Below, piece after piece: positions 52,065-58,401 of a stretch of DNA of 58,401 bases. Source of the stretch: JBPBPI01 sp050954885 (GTDB lineage Bacteria; Pseudomonadota; Alphaproteobacteria; Caedimonadales; Caedimonadaceae); NCBI GenBank assembly GCA_050954885.1, contig JBPBPI010000100.1, positions 1-58,401 on the forward strand, in the 5' to 3' direction. The position numbers were made by a program, and so were the translations under genes. Every line of letters starts with the position of its first letter. Positions within the stretch are counted from its first letter, which is position 1. The notes beneath the pieces are model-generated. The model worked only from the letters and a program-made list of their open reading frames with translations, had not been told where the DNA came from and ran no database searches.

Positions 52065-53699
52065 ATGAAAAAATTTTGTTTCTTACTCATTTTACTATCT
52101 TTTAACATCAGTTTTTCCTGTGAACAAAAGGAAGATTTAGATAATATTTCAAAAAATTTTCTGAGTGTATCACCAGAAGATCAGGAAATTAATCCTGAAA
52201 AGAAAAGACTTATAGATGTTATTGATTCTTATAGAGCTTTTCAAAAAGATACTTTAATCTATTATTTAGACCTTAAAAATAAATTGTTAAATATTAAAGA
52301 GGGAAGAGAAGAAATTGAAAAAATGTGTCCTGGGATTACAAAACATTCTGAAAAAGAAAATATCATAAATATAAATAATTTTATCATAGAGATACAAAAA
52401 AATATAAACTCTTGTGATAACTATTATAAAGAAATTTTAAAAATGAACTTTTTATATTATACATTTTTATTAGAGGAATTGATTGTTACCAGAGCACAGC
52501 TTTTAAACAACAGATATTTAAGTTTTACCAAAGAACATCAGACTTTTGGCAATAATTTTGAAAGATATCATTATATCTCAACATTACCTTGTCATCAAAA
52601 AAATTTATTTTATACCAAAAGATTTGAATCAAAAATTTTAACTGATAACTTTTTATTCTTTAATAATTTCATAAAATTACTTTACAAAATTATTCCTGAT
52701 AATTTTAGAAACAATCTGACGAATTTTTATATTAACATCTCTCCCCATCTTAGGGATCATTTGAACAGTGAAAGCCATTTAGAAAAAAAGTTAAGCCCTG
52801 ATGAATGTATTTTAGATGGGCTTACTTACGCAAGTTCTTTTGACAAAGATCAATATAGATATATACCAGAGCAAAAAGGCGTATTTTATGGACGCAACAT
52901 GTTAGAGTTAAACCCAAAATTAAAAGTGAAAGATTTAGAGAAAAAAATTAACAAAGATAGAAATCTTCAAAAATCCAAGACCATGGAAAAAAATTTAGAC
53001 CACGTGCATCAATTATCTGTTCGCTCTAAAACACCAAAAAATACGATCGTTACTCCTCAAAACAAAAAATTTCGATATCAAGAACATAAACCTAAACATT
53101 CAAACCCTTCTTTAAATGTTCAATCTCAATTTACCGAGAAAAAAGAAAAAATTGAAAATCAAAATTTAACTTTGTCTCCAACTGTGATTGAATTTTTTGA
53201 TTCATCTGTAAGTAGCTTTATCAACGATGAATGTTATCGCGTTCCTGAGCGTTACAAAGCACCTGTTATTAAAGAGAAGGTAAAAACACGGCCTGTAACA
53301 ACTGTTCAAGCGGAGTCTTCAAATCAGGTTGAGAAACCAAGCAGCTCTGAAGATTTATCAGATGATACAATCCCTCAAGTCACTCATTATATCGGGGGGC
53401 AGCTGTTAACACTTTTTGAGAATTTCTGGGATTTAAAAGCCGGTTTTACGTATCAAGAATTTAAAACTTTGTTTGGGAAATTTGGAGGCATAATAGAAGA
53501 AGATAATAAAGGCTCGCACGTTACCTTAAAATATACGGACACTTTAGGCACCTTACATACGGGTGGTACGTGGAGACCCCATGGCAAAGCATCTGAATAT
53601 GGATATGAATCGACCAAATATTTAAAAGAATACATGACACAATGCGGATTGATACCTAATTTTGTTAAGCCAAAGTCAGAACAACCCAAACCAGAGTAA
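52065..53699 (+). CDS. Secreted protein with a C-terminal HicA-like domain
   Basis: The 544-residue protein has a signal peptide (MKKFCFLLILLSFNISFSC, possibly a lipoprotein Cys at 19). Residues about 20-260 are helical and novel; 300-430 is a low-complexity Lys/Ser/Pro linker. The last 100 residues resemble the HicA dsRNA-binding fold that acts as an mRNA interferase: YQEFKTLFGKFGGIIEEDNK, then GSHVTLKY with the candidate catalytic His485, then HTGGTWRPHGK and a final helix (STKYLKEYMTQCGLIP). HicA toxins are normally short and cytoplasmic, so a Sec signal plus long N-terminus suggests a delivered toxin. No HicB partner is adjacent. Confidence 0.65.
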   Translation: MKKFCFLLILLSFNISFSCEQKEDLDNISKNFLSVSPEDQEINPEKKRLIDVIDSYRAFQKDTLIYYLDLKNKLLNIKEGREEIEKMCPGITKHSEKENIININNFIIEIQKNINSCDNYYKEILKMNFLYYTFLLEELIVTRAQLLNNRYLSFTKEHQTFGNNFERYHYISTLPCHQKNLFYTKRFESKILTDNFLFFNNFIKLLYKIIPDNFRNNLTNFYINISPHLRDHLNSESHLEKKLSPDECILDGLTYASSFDKDQYRYIPEQKGVFYGRNMLELNPKLKVKDLEKKINKDRNLQKSKTMEKNLDHVHQLSVRSKTPKNTIVTPQNKKFRYQEHKPKHSNPSLNVQSQFTEKKEKIENQNLTLSPTVIEFFDSSVSSFINDECYRVPERYKAPVIKEKVKTRPVTTVQAESSNQVEKPSSSEDLSDDTIPQVTHYIGGQLLTLFENFWDLKAGFTYQEFKTLFGKFGGIIEEDNKGSHVTLKYTDTLGTLHTGGTWRPHGKASEYGYESTKYLKEYMTQCGLIPNFVKPKSEQPKPE

Positions 53700-53725
53700 A
53701 TAAGTTCAGAACAATGAAAAATTTA

Positions 53726-53754
53726 TTGACAATAATTAATAAAATTGATATTGA
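53726..53754 (+). promoter_or_regulatory. Candidate promoter of the TraB/GumN-like pseudogene
   Basis: TTGACA (53726-53731), 17 bases, then TATTGA (53749-53754), 47 bases before the ATG at 53801. It shares the TTGACAATA core with the site at 52000. Confidence 0.35.
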
Positions 53755-53800
53755 AAAATTTATATAATGTTTTTAGTTTAAGAAAGAATAGTTTAAAATT

Positions 53801-54950
53801 ATGAAAAAATTTAAAAAATAATTAGAAAATTATTAACAATTGGTTTGATAAGTATTAGCAATATTTTTTCAACGGTTTTTGCCTCTGAAAATCCTCTTTC
53901 TCAATATGATGAATTGAATTGTATTTATCAAGTTACCCATCCTATCTATTCAGACCATAAAATTTATCTTTTAGGTACACAACATGCAGACCATGAAGTT
54001 TCAGAAAACGTTGTCAATACCTACCTCAATATCAAGACTTTCTTAGTACGTTTTATTATTTAGTATATGAACTAGAAGGAAAAAATGAAATAACCTTAAT
54101 TTTCAATAAAAAGCTAGACCCTAAAATAAATGTTGAATCGATATTTGTTACCGAAGAAACTGCTGAAAGAGAAGAGACAAAATCAGAGATATTAGATAAA
54201 GCTGATGATCCAGTAGCAGTCAATGAGATTATGGAGATGACTAAAAAAATTGAAAGCCTTGATATTACAAGGGTTTTTTCAATTGAAAAATTAAATACAC
54301 GTGATACCGAAATAGTTGAAAGCTTAAGATTACTTGATTTTAATGCCTATCAAAAAAATAAAGTAAAAGAGAGTGTACAGAATTTTAGTTATTATTTACA
54401 TCCTGTTGATTTAATATCAGAAATTGTTTTTAAAACATTAATCAATTCTATAATAAAGCATAGATACAATGATTTAAAAAAAGAAACCCTCTCCTTTGAT
54501 AAAAACATTTCATTGAATTGGTCCAATCCTGGAACTGAAGTGACTTTAATAGAAAAATTAAAAAAAGAATCTGCTGACATTCCTTTTGCTTATTTAGAAA
54601 CTGGTTCCGATCTTAGAAAAAATTTACATGATCTTGTTTTTGAACACACATCTGAAAATGATCCTTACACAAAATGGGTACAAACATTTGAAGAAATCAA
54701 AGCTGCATCTGGTAAAATTTTTTTGACAGATGCTCTTATGGATAAAAAAAATCTTCCAGATTTTTTAATACAAATTTATAATGATGTCCTTTATTCAAAA
54801 CGAGAAAATCTGTAGTTGGTCCAAATGAAAAATATATTTATGAATTCAAAAGGACAAAGAGGAACAATATTTGCCCAAGGCCTTGATCATATTTTCCATC
54901 TTGTAGAAAAATTCGGTGCAGAAGGATATGAAATTCATAAAATTAATTAG
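53801..54950 (+). pseudogene. Decayed TraB/GumN-like secreted protein gene
   Basis: The ATG at 53801 is followed by TAA after six codons; adding one A in the A6 run would continue into a signal peptide (KLLTIGLISISNIFSTVFAS). The next open part (to 54063) has KIYLLGTQHADHEVSENVV, like the TraB/PrgY/GumN start (lyLlGTiH). From about 54015 the reading continues in another frame (YLPQYQDFLSTFYYLVYELE) to a TAG at 54813-54815. After it further frame changes would give VVGPNEKYIYEF and then GTIFAQGLDHIFHLVEKFG, like the TraB C-terminus. At least three lesions make it non-functional. The family link is by pattern only. Confidence 0.55.
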
Positions 54951-54987
54951 AGAATACGATCAATTCTTTTAACCAAACAATAATAGA

Positions 54988-55016
54988 TAAATAGAGCATC
55001 TAAAAAGCTCTATTTA
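54988..55016 (+). terminator. Stem-loop after the pseudogene
   Basis: TAAATAGAGC (54988-54997) pairs perfectly with GCTCTATTTA (55007-55016) over a nine-base loop. It lies 37 bases after the last stop of the decayed gene. No long T-run follows. Confidence 0.5.
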
Positions 55017-55065
55017 GCTATTTATAGCATCAGCCTTTACAGTATTTCAGGGATAAATTATCAAT

Positions 55066-55099
55066 CATCATATTTTGACAAACATCATATTTTGACAAA
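55066..55099 (+). repeat. 17-base tandem duplication
   Basis: CATCATATTTTGACAAA occurs twice in a row (55066-55082 and 55083-55099) in the AT-rich stretch between the pseudogene and the immunity-like gene. The remainder of 54951-55132 holds only the stem-loop and AT-rich sequence. Confidence 0.85.
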
Positions 55100-55190
55100 G
55101 TTAATTTTTTAAAATTCTTTTTATTATAAATCTTATTTTGTAAATATTTTTTCTTTAATTCTTCCATTTAAAGGATTAATGATACATTTA

Positions 55191-55472
55191 TTAAGAGCAC
55201 CATGAATAAGCCTTAATTTCATTATTAACTGTATCCAAAGTATAATAACAATCTCCGGTAACAGTTGTTGGTAGTTCAGCACGCCAAATAATGCCTTTGT
55301 TGTAATCTAATCCTAATAAATTTGGAAACTGGCCAAACTTACGCATATTGCTATCTGGATCAAGTAAAATTAAATAAATATCATTAAATTGAATTACTTT
55401 TTTAATTGGAAATTCAAAGTCGAATTTTTTCTCATTTATATTTAAAATTTTTTCGTCAAATTCAATCATCAT
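55191..55472 (-). CDS. Immunity-like protein, frameshifted near its C-terminus
   Basis: The open frame encodes 93 residues ending KAYSWCS. A one-base shift near 55197 would instead continue ALNKCIINPLNGRIKEKIFTK to a TAA at 55133, giving a protein of about 113 residues. The pattern FGQFPNLLGLDYNKGIIWRAELPTT, then CYYTLD, recalls small proteins found beside polymorphic toxins, likely immunity proteins. It lies 29 bases after the SUKH gene in the same direction. Function inferred; the frameshift suggests a decaying orphan. Confidence 0.5.
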   Translation of the reverse strand: MMIEFDEKILNINEKKFDFEFPIKKVIQFNDIYLILLDPDSNMRKFGQFPNLLGLDYNKGIIWRAELPTTVTGDCYYTLDTVNNEIKAYSWCS

Positions 55473-55501
55473 AAAAATTTTAAATACTCAATACTTATTA
55501 A

Positions 55502-56035
55502 TTACCAATTTTTTGCGTAATATTTTGGATTTTCATAGTATAATCGCCAAATAAAACGCTCAAATGAATCTTCAATTTTTTCAGCACCCATAAACCAAAC
55601 AGCATTGGGATTATCTGAATGAAGTTTCATGATCATAAAACTTGAAGAATCACTTATCTCAAAAAAAGGCAAATCGCCAGGTTCCATCATCTCAAGGGCT
55701 CCCAAAGCGAGCCACTCATCGTCATATTCTAAAGCTTCTTCCTTTTCTTCAATTTGATGCTCCAAAATACCTTGATAAAAATGAGAGATAACTAGAGGTG
55801 GACAAATCCTGTTTGTACTAAAAAAATCATAATTTTTGTCATCTCGAAGATAATGCGGTCTTTGTAAAAAACCATACCCTATTTCTTCATAAAATTTTCT
55901 TAATTGTGATGGAAAATTGCTGTGTAATATTGTTTCTGCTTCCTCAATTTCTTTTCTATTTATATTATCAAACCAATTATGATATCCCCTTAAATGATTT
56001 CGATGATAAGACTTTAAATAATCATATTGTCCCAT
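55502..56035 (-). CDS. SMI1/KNR4 (SUKH)-family immunity-like protein
   Basis: The 177-residue protein has the SUKH pattern: IEEAETILHSNFPSQLRKFY then EEIGYGFL near residues 30-55, followed by the acidic middle (EEKEEALEYDDEWLALG) and FEISDSSSFMIMKL. SUKH proteins commonly neutralise nucleases and other polymorphic toxins; the YrhA-like branch fits best. No matching toxin is adjacent, and the closest toxin-like gene is the HicA-domain gene 1.8 kb away on the other strand. It lies 13 bases after ruvB in the same direction, so it may be expressed with ruvCAB. Confidence 0.75.
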   Translation of the reverse strand: MGQYDYLKSYHRNHLRGYHNWFDNINRKEIEEAETILHSNFPSQLRKFYEEIGYGFLQRPHYLRDDKNYDFFSTNRICPPLVISHFYQGILEHQIEEKEEALEYDDEWLALGALEMMEPGDLPFFEISDSSSFMIMKLHSDNPNAVWFMGAEKIEDSFERFIWRLYYENPKYYAKNW

Positions 56036-56048
56036 AATTTAAATAACC

Positions 56049-57062
56049 CTAACCCACAGTCGGTGCCGGAAGATTGAGATACTTAAAAGCTTCGGCGGTT
56101 AACATACGGCCGCGGGATGTTCGTTGCAGGAAACCTTGTTGAATGAAATAAGGCTCAATCACTTCTTCCAAGGTGTCTCGTTGCTCAGACAATGCCGCGG
56201 CAATGGTATCAATCCCCACGGGGCCCCCTTGAAAGGTTTTAGCAATCAATTCCAAAAATTGACAATCGAGAAGGTCAAATCCTCGGTCGTTGACGCCAAG
56301 GCGTGTTAAAGCATTATCTGCAATGCTTGCGGTCACTTCTGGCGATTTAGCAACATCCGAAAAATCACGCACGCGACGCAAAAGTCGACCCGCAATACGG
56401 GGCGTTCCACGGGAGCGTTTGGCGATTTCTTGAATGGCTTCTTGAGAAATTGACATGCTTAATAAACGTGCGGCACGCTCAACAATTCGCTCGAGTTCTG
56501 CCACCGTATAATATTCCAAACGCACGGGAATGCCGAAACGATCCCGCAAGGGAGACGTGATCAAACCGGTACGGGTGGTGGCTGCTACCAAGGTAAAAGG
56601 CGGTAGATCAATCCGGATGGCCCGTGCGGCTGGCCCTTCCCCAATCATCAAATCCAGTTTAAAATCTTCCATGGCCGGATACAAAACTTCTTCAATAGTT
56701 GTATTGAGGCGGTGAATTTCATCGATAAACAACACATCATGAGGTTGTAAGTTGGAAAGTAAGGCTGCCAAATCTCCGGCTTTGGAAATCATAGGTCCTG
56801 TGGTGGCCTTAAATCCAACACCCAATTCCGAAGAAATAATCTGCGCCAATGTTGTCTTCCCAAGACCAGGCGGCCCACAAAAAAGAACATGATCTAGGGC
56901 CTCGCCACGGCTGCGTGCGGCTTCGATAAAAATGCGCAGGTTGGCACGAATGGGTTCTTGACCGATAAAATCTTCTAAAGCACGTGGTCTTAAAGATTTT
57001 TCTGGGATATCCTCTTCTTTAAGATGAGGCGAAGTTAAATCATGAGATGTCATCGGAATCAT
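56049..57062 (-). CDS. ruvB: Holliday junction branch-migration ATPase RuvB
   Basis: The 337-residue AAA+ protein has the RuvB start (LRPRALEDFIGQEPIRANL), Walker A GPPGLGKTT (63-71), Walker B VLFIDEIHRL, arginine-finger region (PLRDRFGIP) and the winged-helix C-terminus (PYFIQQGFLQRTSRGR). It drives branch migration with RuvA. Start overlaps the ruvA stop by 4 bases; a second ATG lies three codons in. Confidence 0.97.
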   Translation of the reverse strand: MIPMTSHDLTSPHLKEEDIPEKSLRPRALEDFIGQEPIRANLRIFIEAARSRGEALDHVLFCGPPGLGKTTLAQIISSELGVGFKATTGPMISKAGDLAALLSNLQPHDVLFIDEIHRLNTTIEEVLYPAMEDFKLDLMIGEGPAARAIRIDLPPFTLVAATTRTGLITSPLRDRFGIPVRLEYYTVAELERIVERAARLLSMSISQEAIQEIAKRSRGTPRIAGRLLRRVRDFSDVAKSPEVTASIADNALTRLGVNDRGFDLLDCQFLELIAKTFQGGPVGIDTIAAALSEQRDTLEEVIEPYFIQQGFLQRTSRGRMLTAEAFKYLNLPAPTVG

Positions 57063-57670
57063 GTGCGGGAAAGCCTCAATAATGCAAATCGAATTAGGAC
57101 CTCTACTGTAGCATCATTTCCATGGTCTCGCACAGCAAAATCAATTGCTTCGGCCGCTTCATTTTGACGATAGCCCAGGTTTAGCAGGGCAGAAATTGCA
57201 TCTTGCGTGCCGCCTGAAATTTGAACAGGTGACGTCCCTGCGGGCATTGCAGAGGACGCGAAAGCAAGCTTGGAAACTTTGTCTTTTAACTCGTTGGCAA
57301 TACGGGCAGCAAGTTTAGGACCCACACCTTCCGCGCGGGCAATAAAAGCCTTATCTTGACGGACAATGGCTTGTGCAAGATCTTGAGGATCAGCCACAGA
57401 AAGCAACGCCAAAGCAACACGAAGACCAACCCCTTGAACCGACGATAACAAACGATACCAATTGCGTTCTTCTTGGCTATAAAATCCCAACAATATATGG
57501 GCGTCTTCCCGAATAATATGTTCGGTAAACAAGCTGATGGTTTGATTTAATTCAGGCAAGCGACTTAAAAATTTATTTGAGCATAGAACTTCATAGCCAA
57601 CACCGCCCACATCAATAACCACAGATGTTTCTAAAATTTCATCAAGCACGCCGCGTAATTTTGTGATCAT
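57059..57670 (-). CDS. ruvA: Holliday junction-binding protein RuvA
   Basis: The 203-residue protein has the OB-fold (MITKLRGVLDEILETSVVID), the helix-hairpin-helix domain (LSSVQGVGLRVALALLS; ARAEGVGPKLAARIANELKDK) and the C-terminal UBA-like domain contacting RuvB (DAISALLNLGYRQNEAAEAI). Its start overlaps the ruvC end by 29 bases. Confidence 0.96.
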   Translation of the reverse strand: MITKLRGVLDEILETSVVIDVGGVGYEVLCSNKFLSRLPELNQTISLFTEHIIREDAHILLGFYSQEERNWYRLLSSVQGVGLRVALALLSVADPQDLAQAIVRQDKAFIARAEGVGPKLAARIANELKDKVSKLAFASSAMPAGTSPVQISGGTQDAISALLNLGYRQNEAAEAIDFAVRDHGNDATVEVLIRFALLRLSRT

Positions 57671-58175
57671 AGGAGAGAATTTCCTTTAAATAATAGCTTT
57701 GTCGAAAATGAGCATGACAAATAGCCAAAGCCAGGGCGTCTGCTGCATCCAATTTAACTTTTCCGGCCTTTGGAAGCAAGCGTTGAACCATGTCGGCGAC
57801 CTGATCTTTTGTGGCATGACCCACACCCACCACCGTTTTCTTGACGCGATTAGCGGCATATTCAGCCGCTGGCATTAAAAAGTGTGAAGGCACTAATAAC
57901 ACAACGCCACGTGCCATACCTAATTTTAAGGTCGATGCAGGATTTTTATTGACAAATGTTTCTTCTACCGCGGCTTCGATGGGTTTATAAGTTTCAAAAA
58001 CTTGACATAAACCTTTGAACAATTGCATTAAACGCGTTGACAAATCATCTTCTGTCACCGAATGAACCACACCATGGGCCACATGGCTTAAGTGATTGCC
58101 TTGAACATCGATAACGCCCCACCCTGTATTTCGCAGCCCTGGATCGAGGCCTATAATTCTAACTTTTGTATTCAT
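57642..58175 (-). CDS. ruvC: Holliday junction resolvase RuvC
   Basis: The 177-residue nuclease has the catalytic acidic residues in IIGLDPGLRNTGWGVI, in AAVEETFVNKNP and in KLDAADALALAICH. It cuts Holliday junctions symmetrically with RuvAB. It heads ruvC-ruvA-ruvB. Its upstream region runs into the possible gene fragment at 58274. Confidence 0.96.
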   Translation of the reverse strand: MNTKVRIIGLDPGLRNTGWGVIDVQGNHLSHVAHGVVHSVTEDDLSTRLMQLFKGLCQVFETYKPIEAAVEETFVNKNPASTLKLGMARGVVLLVPSHFLMPAAEYAANRVKKTVVGVGHATKDQVADMVQRLLPKAGKVKLDAADALALAICHAHFRQSYYLKEILSYDHKITRRA

Positions 58176-58273
58176 CTTTTTTTATTATCACAATTTACAG
58201 TTTGAAGCCTTAACAGGTTATTAACTTCTCTTATTCGTCCTTAAAACACAAGGATGATTATGGTTATAGTAAA

Positions 58274-58306
58274 TGAACAATAAAATTATAGATAAAGCTA
58301 AAGATA
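58274..58306 (+). pseudogene. Possible gene start interrupted by the right-hand IS
   Basis: An ATG at 58274 opens MNNKIIDKAKD and reaches the TA at 58305-58306, where the IS begins; the frame stops just inside it. AAGGA lies about 20 bases upstream, too far for a strong ribosome-binding site. With 11 codons no family can be assigned. Confidence 0.25.
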
Positions 58307-58401
58307 TAGCTGATTGACGTAATGATTTGTCTTTGATATTTTGAGTGAATGAGTTACGGATATAGCATAGATTTAAGGGAACGTGTTCTGTTTTATATTG
58401 A
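58307..58401 (+). mobile_element. IS630-type insertion sequence, 5' end (runs off window)
   Basis: The tip TAGCTGATTG starts at 58307 next to a TA (58305-58306), and 42 bases later the transposase begins. The tip is identical over 10 bases to that of the left-hand element, after which the leaders differ. Bases 58307-58331 also resemble the ends of the 102-bp MITE at 29114, naming this element as its probable parent type. Confidence 0.75.
58349..58401 (+). CDS. IS630-type transposase, N-terminal fragment
   Basis: From the ATG at 58349 the window encodes MSYGYSIDLRERVLFYI, the helix-turn-helix start typical of IS630-family transposases. It continues past the window edge, so integrity is unknown. 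It differs from the left-edge copy at several residues. Confidence 0.7.
   Translation, partial: MSYGYSIDLRERVLFYI

Noticed and set aside
55066..55099. Attachment-site or IS-end meaning for the 17-base tandem duplication
   Set aside because: Only two direct copies, no integrase or IS nearby, no second distant copy seen. Recorded as a simple duplication.

Overview
The window looks like a piece of the chromosome of an AT-rich, host-associated alphaproteobacterium. Several markers point to Alphaproteobacteria: a mitochondrial-type NDUFA12 protein next to mlaD and a DUF2155 protein, the kdsD-lptC-lptA-lptB-rpoN-hpf order, and ruvCAB next to ybgC-tolQRAB-pal. A complete biotin locus, many secreted proteins with eukaryote-like or toxin-like domains, an orphan VgrG, IS630-type elements and several decayed genes suggest an intracellular symbiont of a protist (Holosporales/Paracaedibacter-like). 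That last step is inference, because no rRNA or marker phylogeny could be run.

Layout. Position 1-304: the end of an IS630-type element abuts the severed 3' part of a gene. 347-8.6 kb: a UbiH-type hydroxylase, a small secreted protein, a glycine-zipper lipoprotein, typA, a Sco1-type copper protein, a secreted repeat protein and a lipoprotein-type carotenoid oxygenase. 8.0-13.8 kb (minus strand): LPS-transport operon kdsD-lptC-lptA-lptB-rpoN-(antitoxin remnant)-hpf. 13.9-21.8 kb (minus strand): a 1036-residue RTX-like adhesin, csaA, recN, bamD, DUF2155 protein, mlaD and NDUFA12. 22.0-27.1 kb (plus strand): rimP-nusA-infB-rbfA behind a terminator-like leader hairpin. 27.1-29.4 kb: a decay zone with two frameshifted paralogous membrane-protein genes and a secreted protein gene cut by a 102-bp miniature transposon. 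29.5-35.8 kb: a YwqK-like MORN protein and vgrG, a periplasmic binding protein, tRNA-Thr(CGT) and selO. 36.6-42.1 kb: bioF-bioH-bioC-bioD-bioA, divergent from bioB. 42.1-45.9 kb: a 1271-residue secreted protein with kinase-like, leucine-rich, F-box-like and Sel1-like segments. 46-51.9 kb: an aldolase, a GNAT acetyltransferase, and ybgC-tolQ-tolR-tolA-tolB-pal. 51.9-56.0 kb: an accessory islet with a secreted HicA-domain protein, a decayed TraB/GumN protein and two immunity-like genes, lying between tol-pal and ruvCAB. 56.0-58.2 kb: ruvC-ruvA-ruvB. The right edge enters a second IS630-type element, so the window is bounded by related insertion sequences at both ends and may be a complete assembly contig.

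Functional picture. The housekeeping blocks build the envelope (Lpt, Bam, Mla, Tol-Pal), support translation (RimP, NusA, IF-2, RbfA, TypA, HPF) and repair DNA (RecN, RuvABC). The biotin cluster gives a full route from malonyl-ACP methyl ester to biotin. The AT-rich genes between these blocks mostly carry signal peptides and look like host- or competitor-directed factors. The strongest candidates for undescribed biology are the F-box/LRR/kinase-like protein, the secreted HicA-domain protein with its neighbouring immunity-like genes, and the IS630-derived miniature element.
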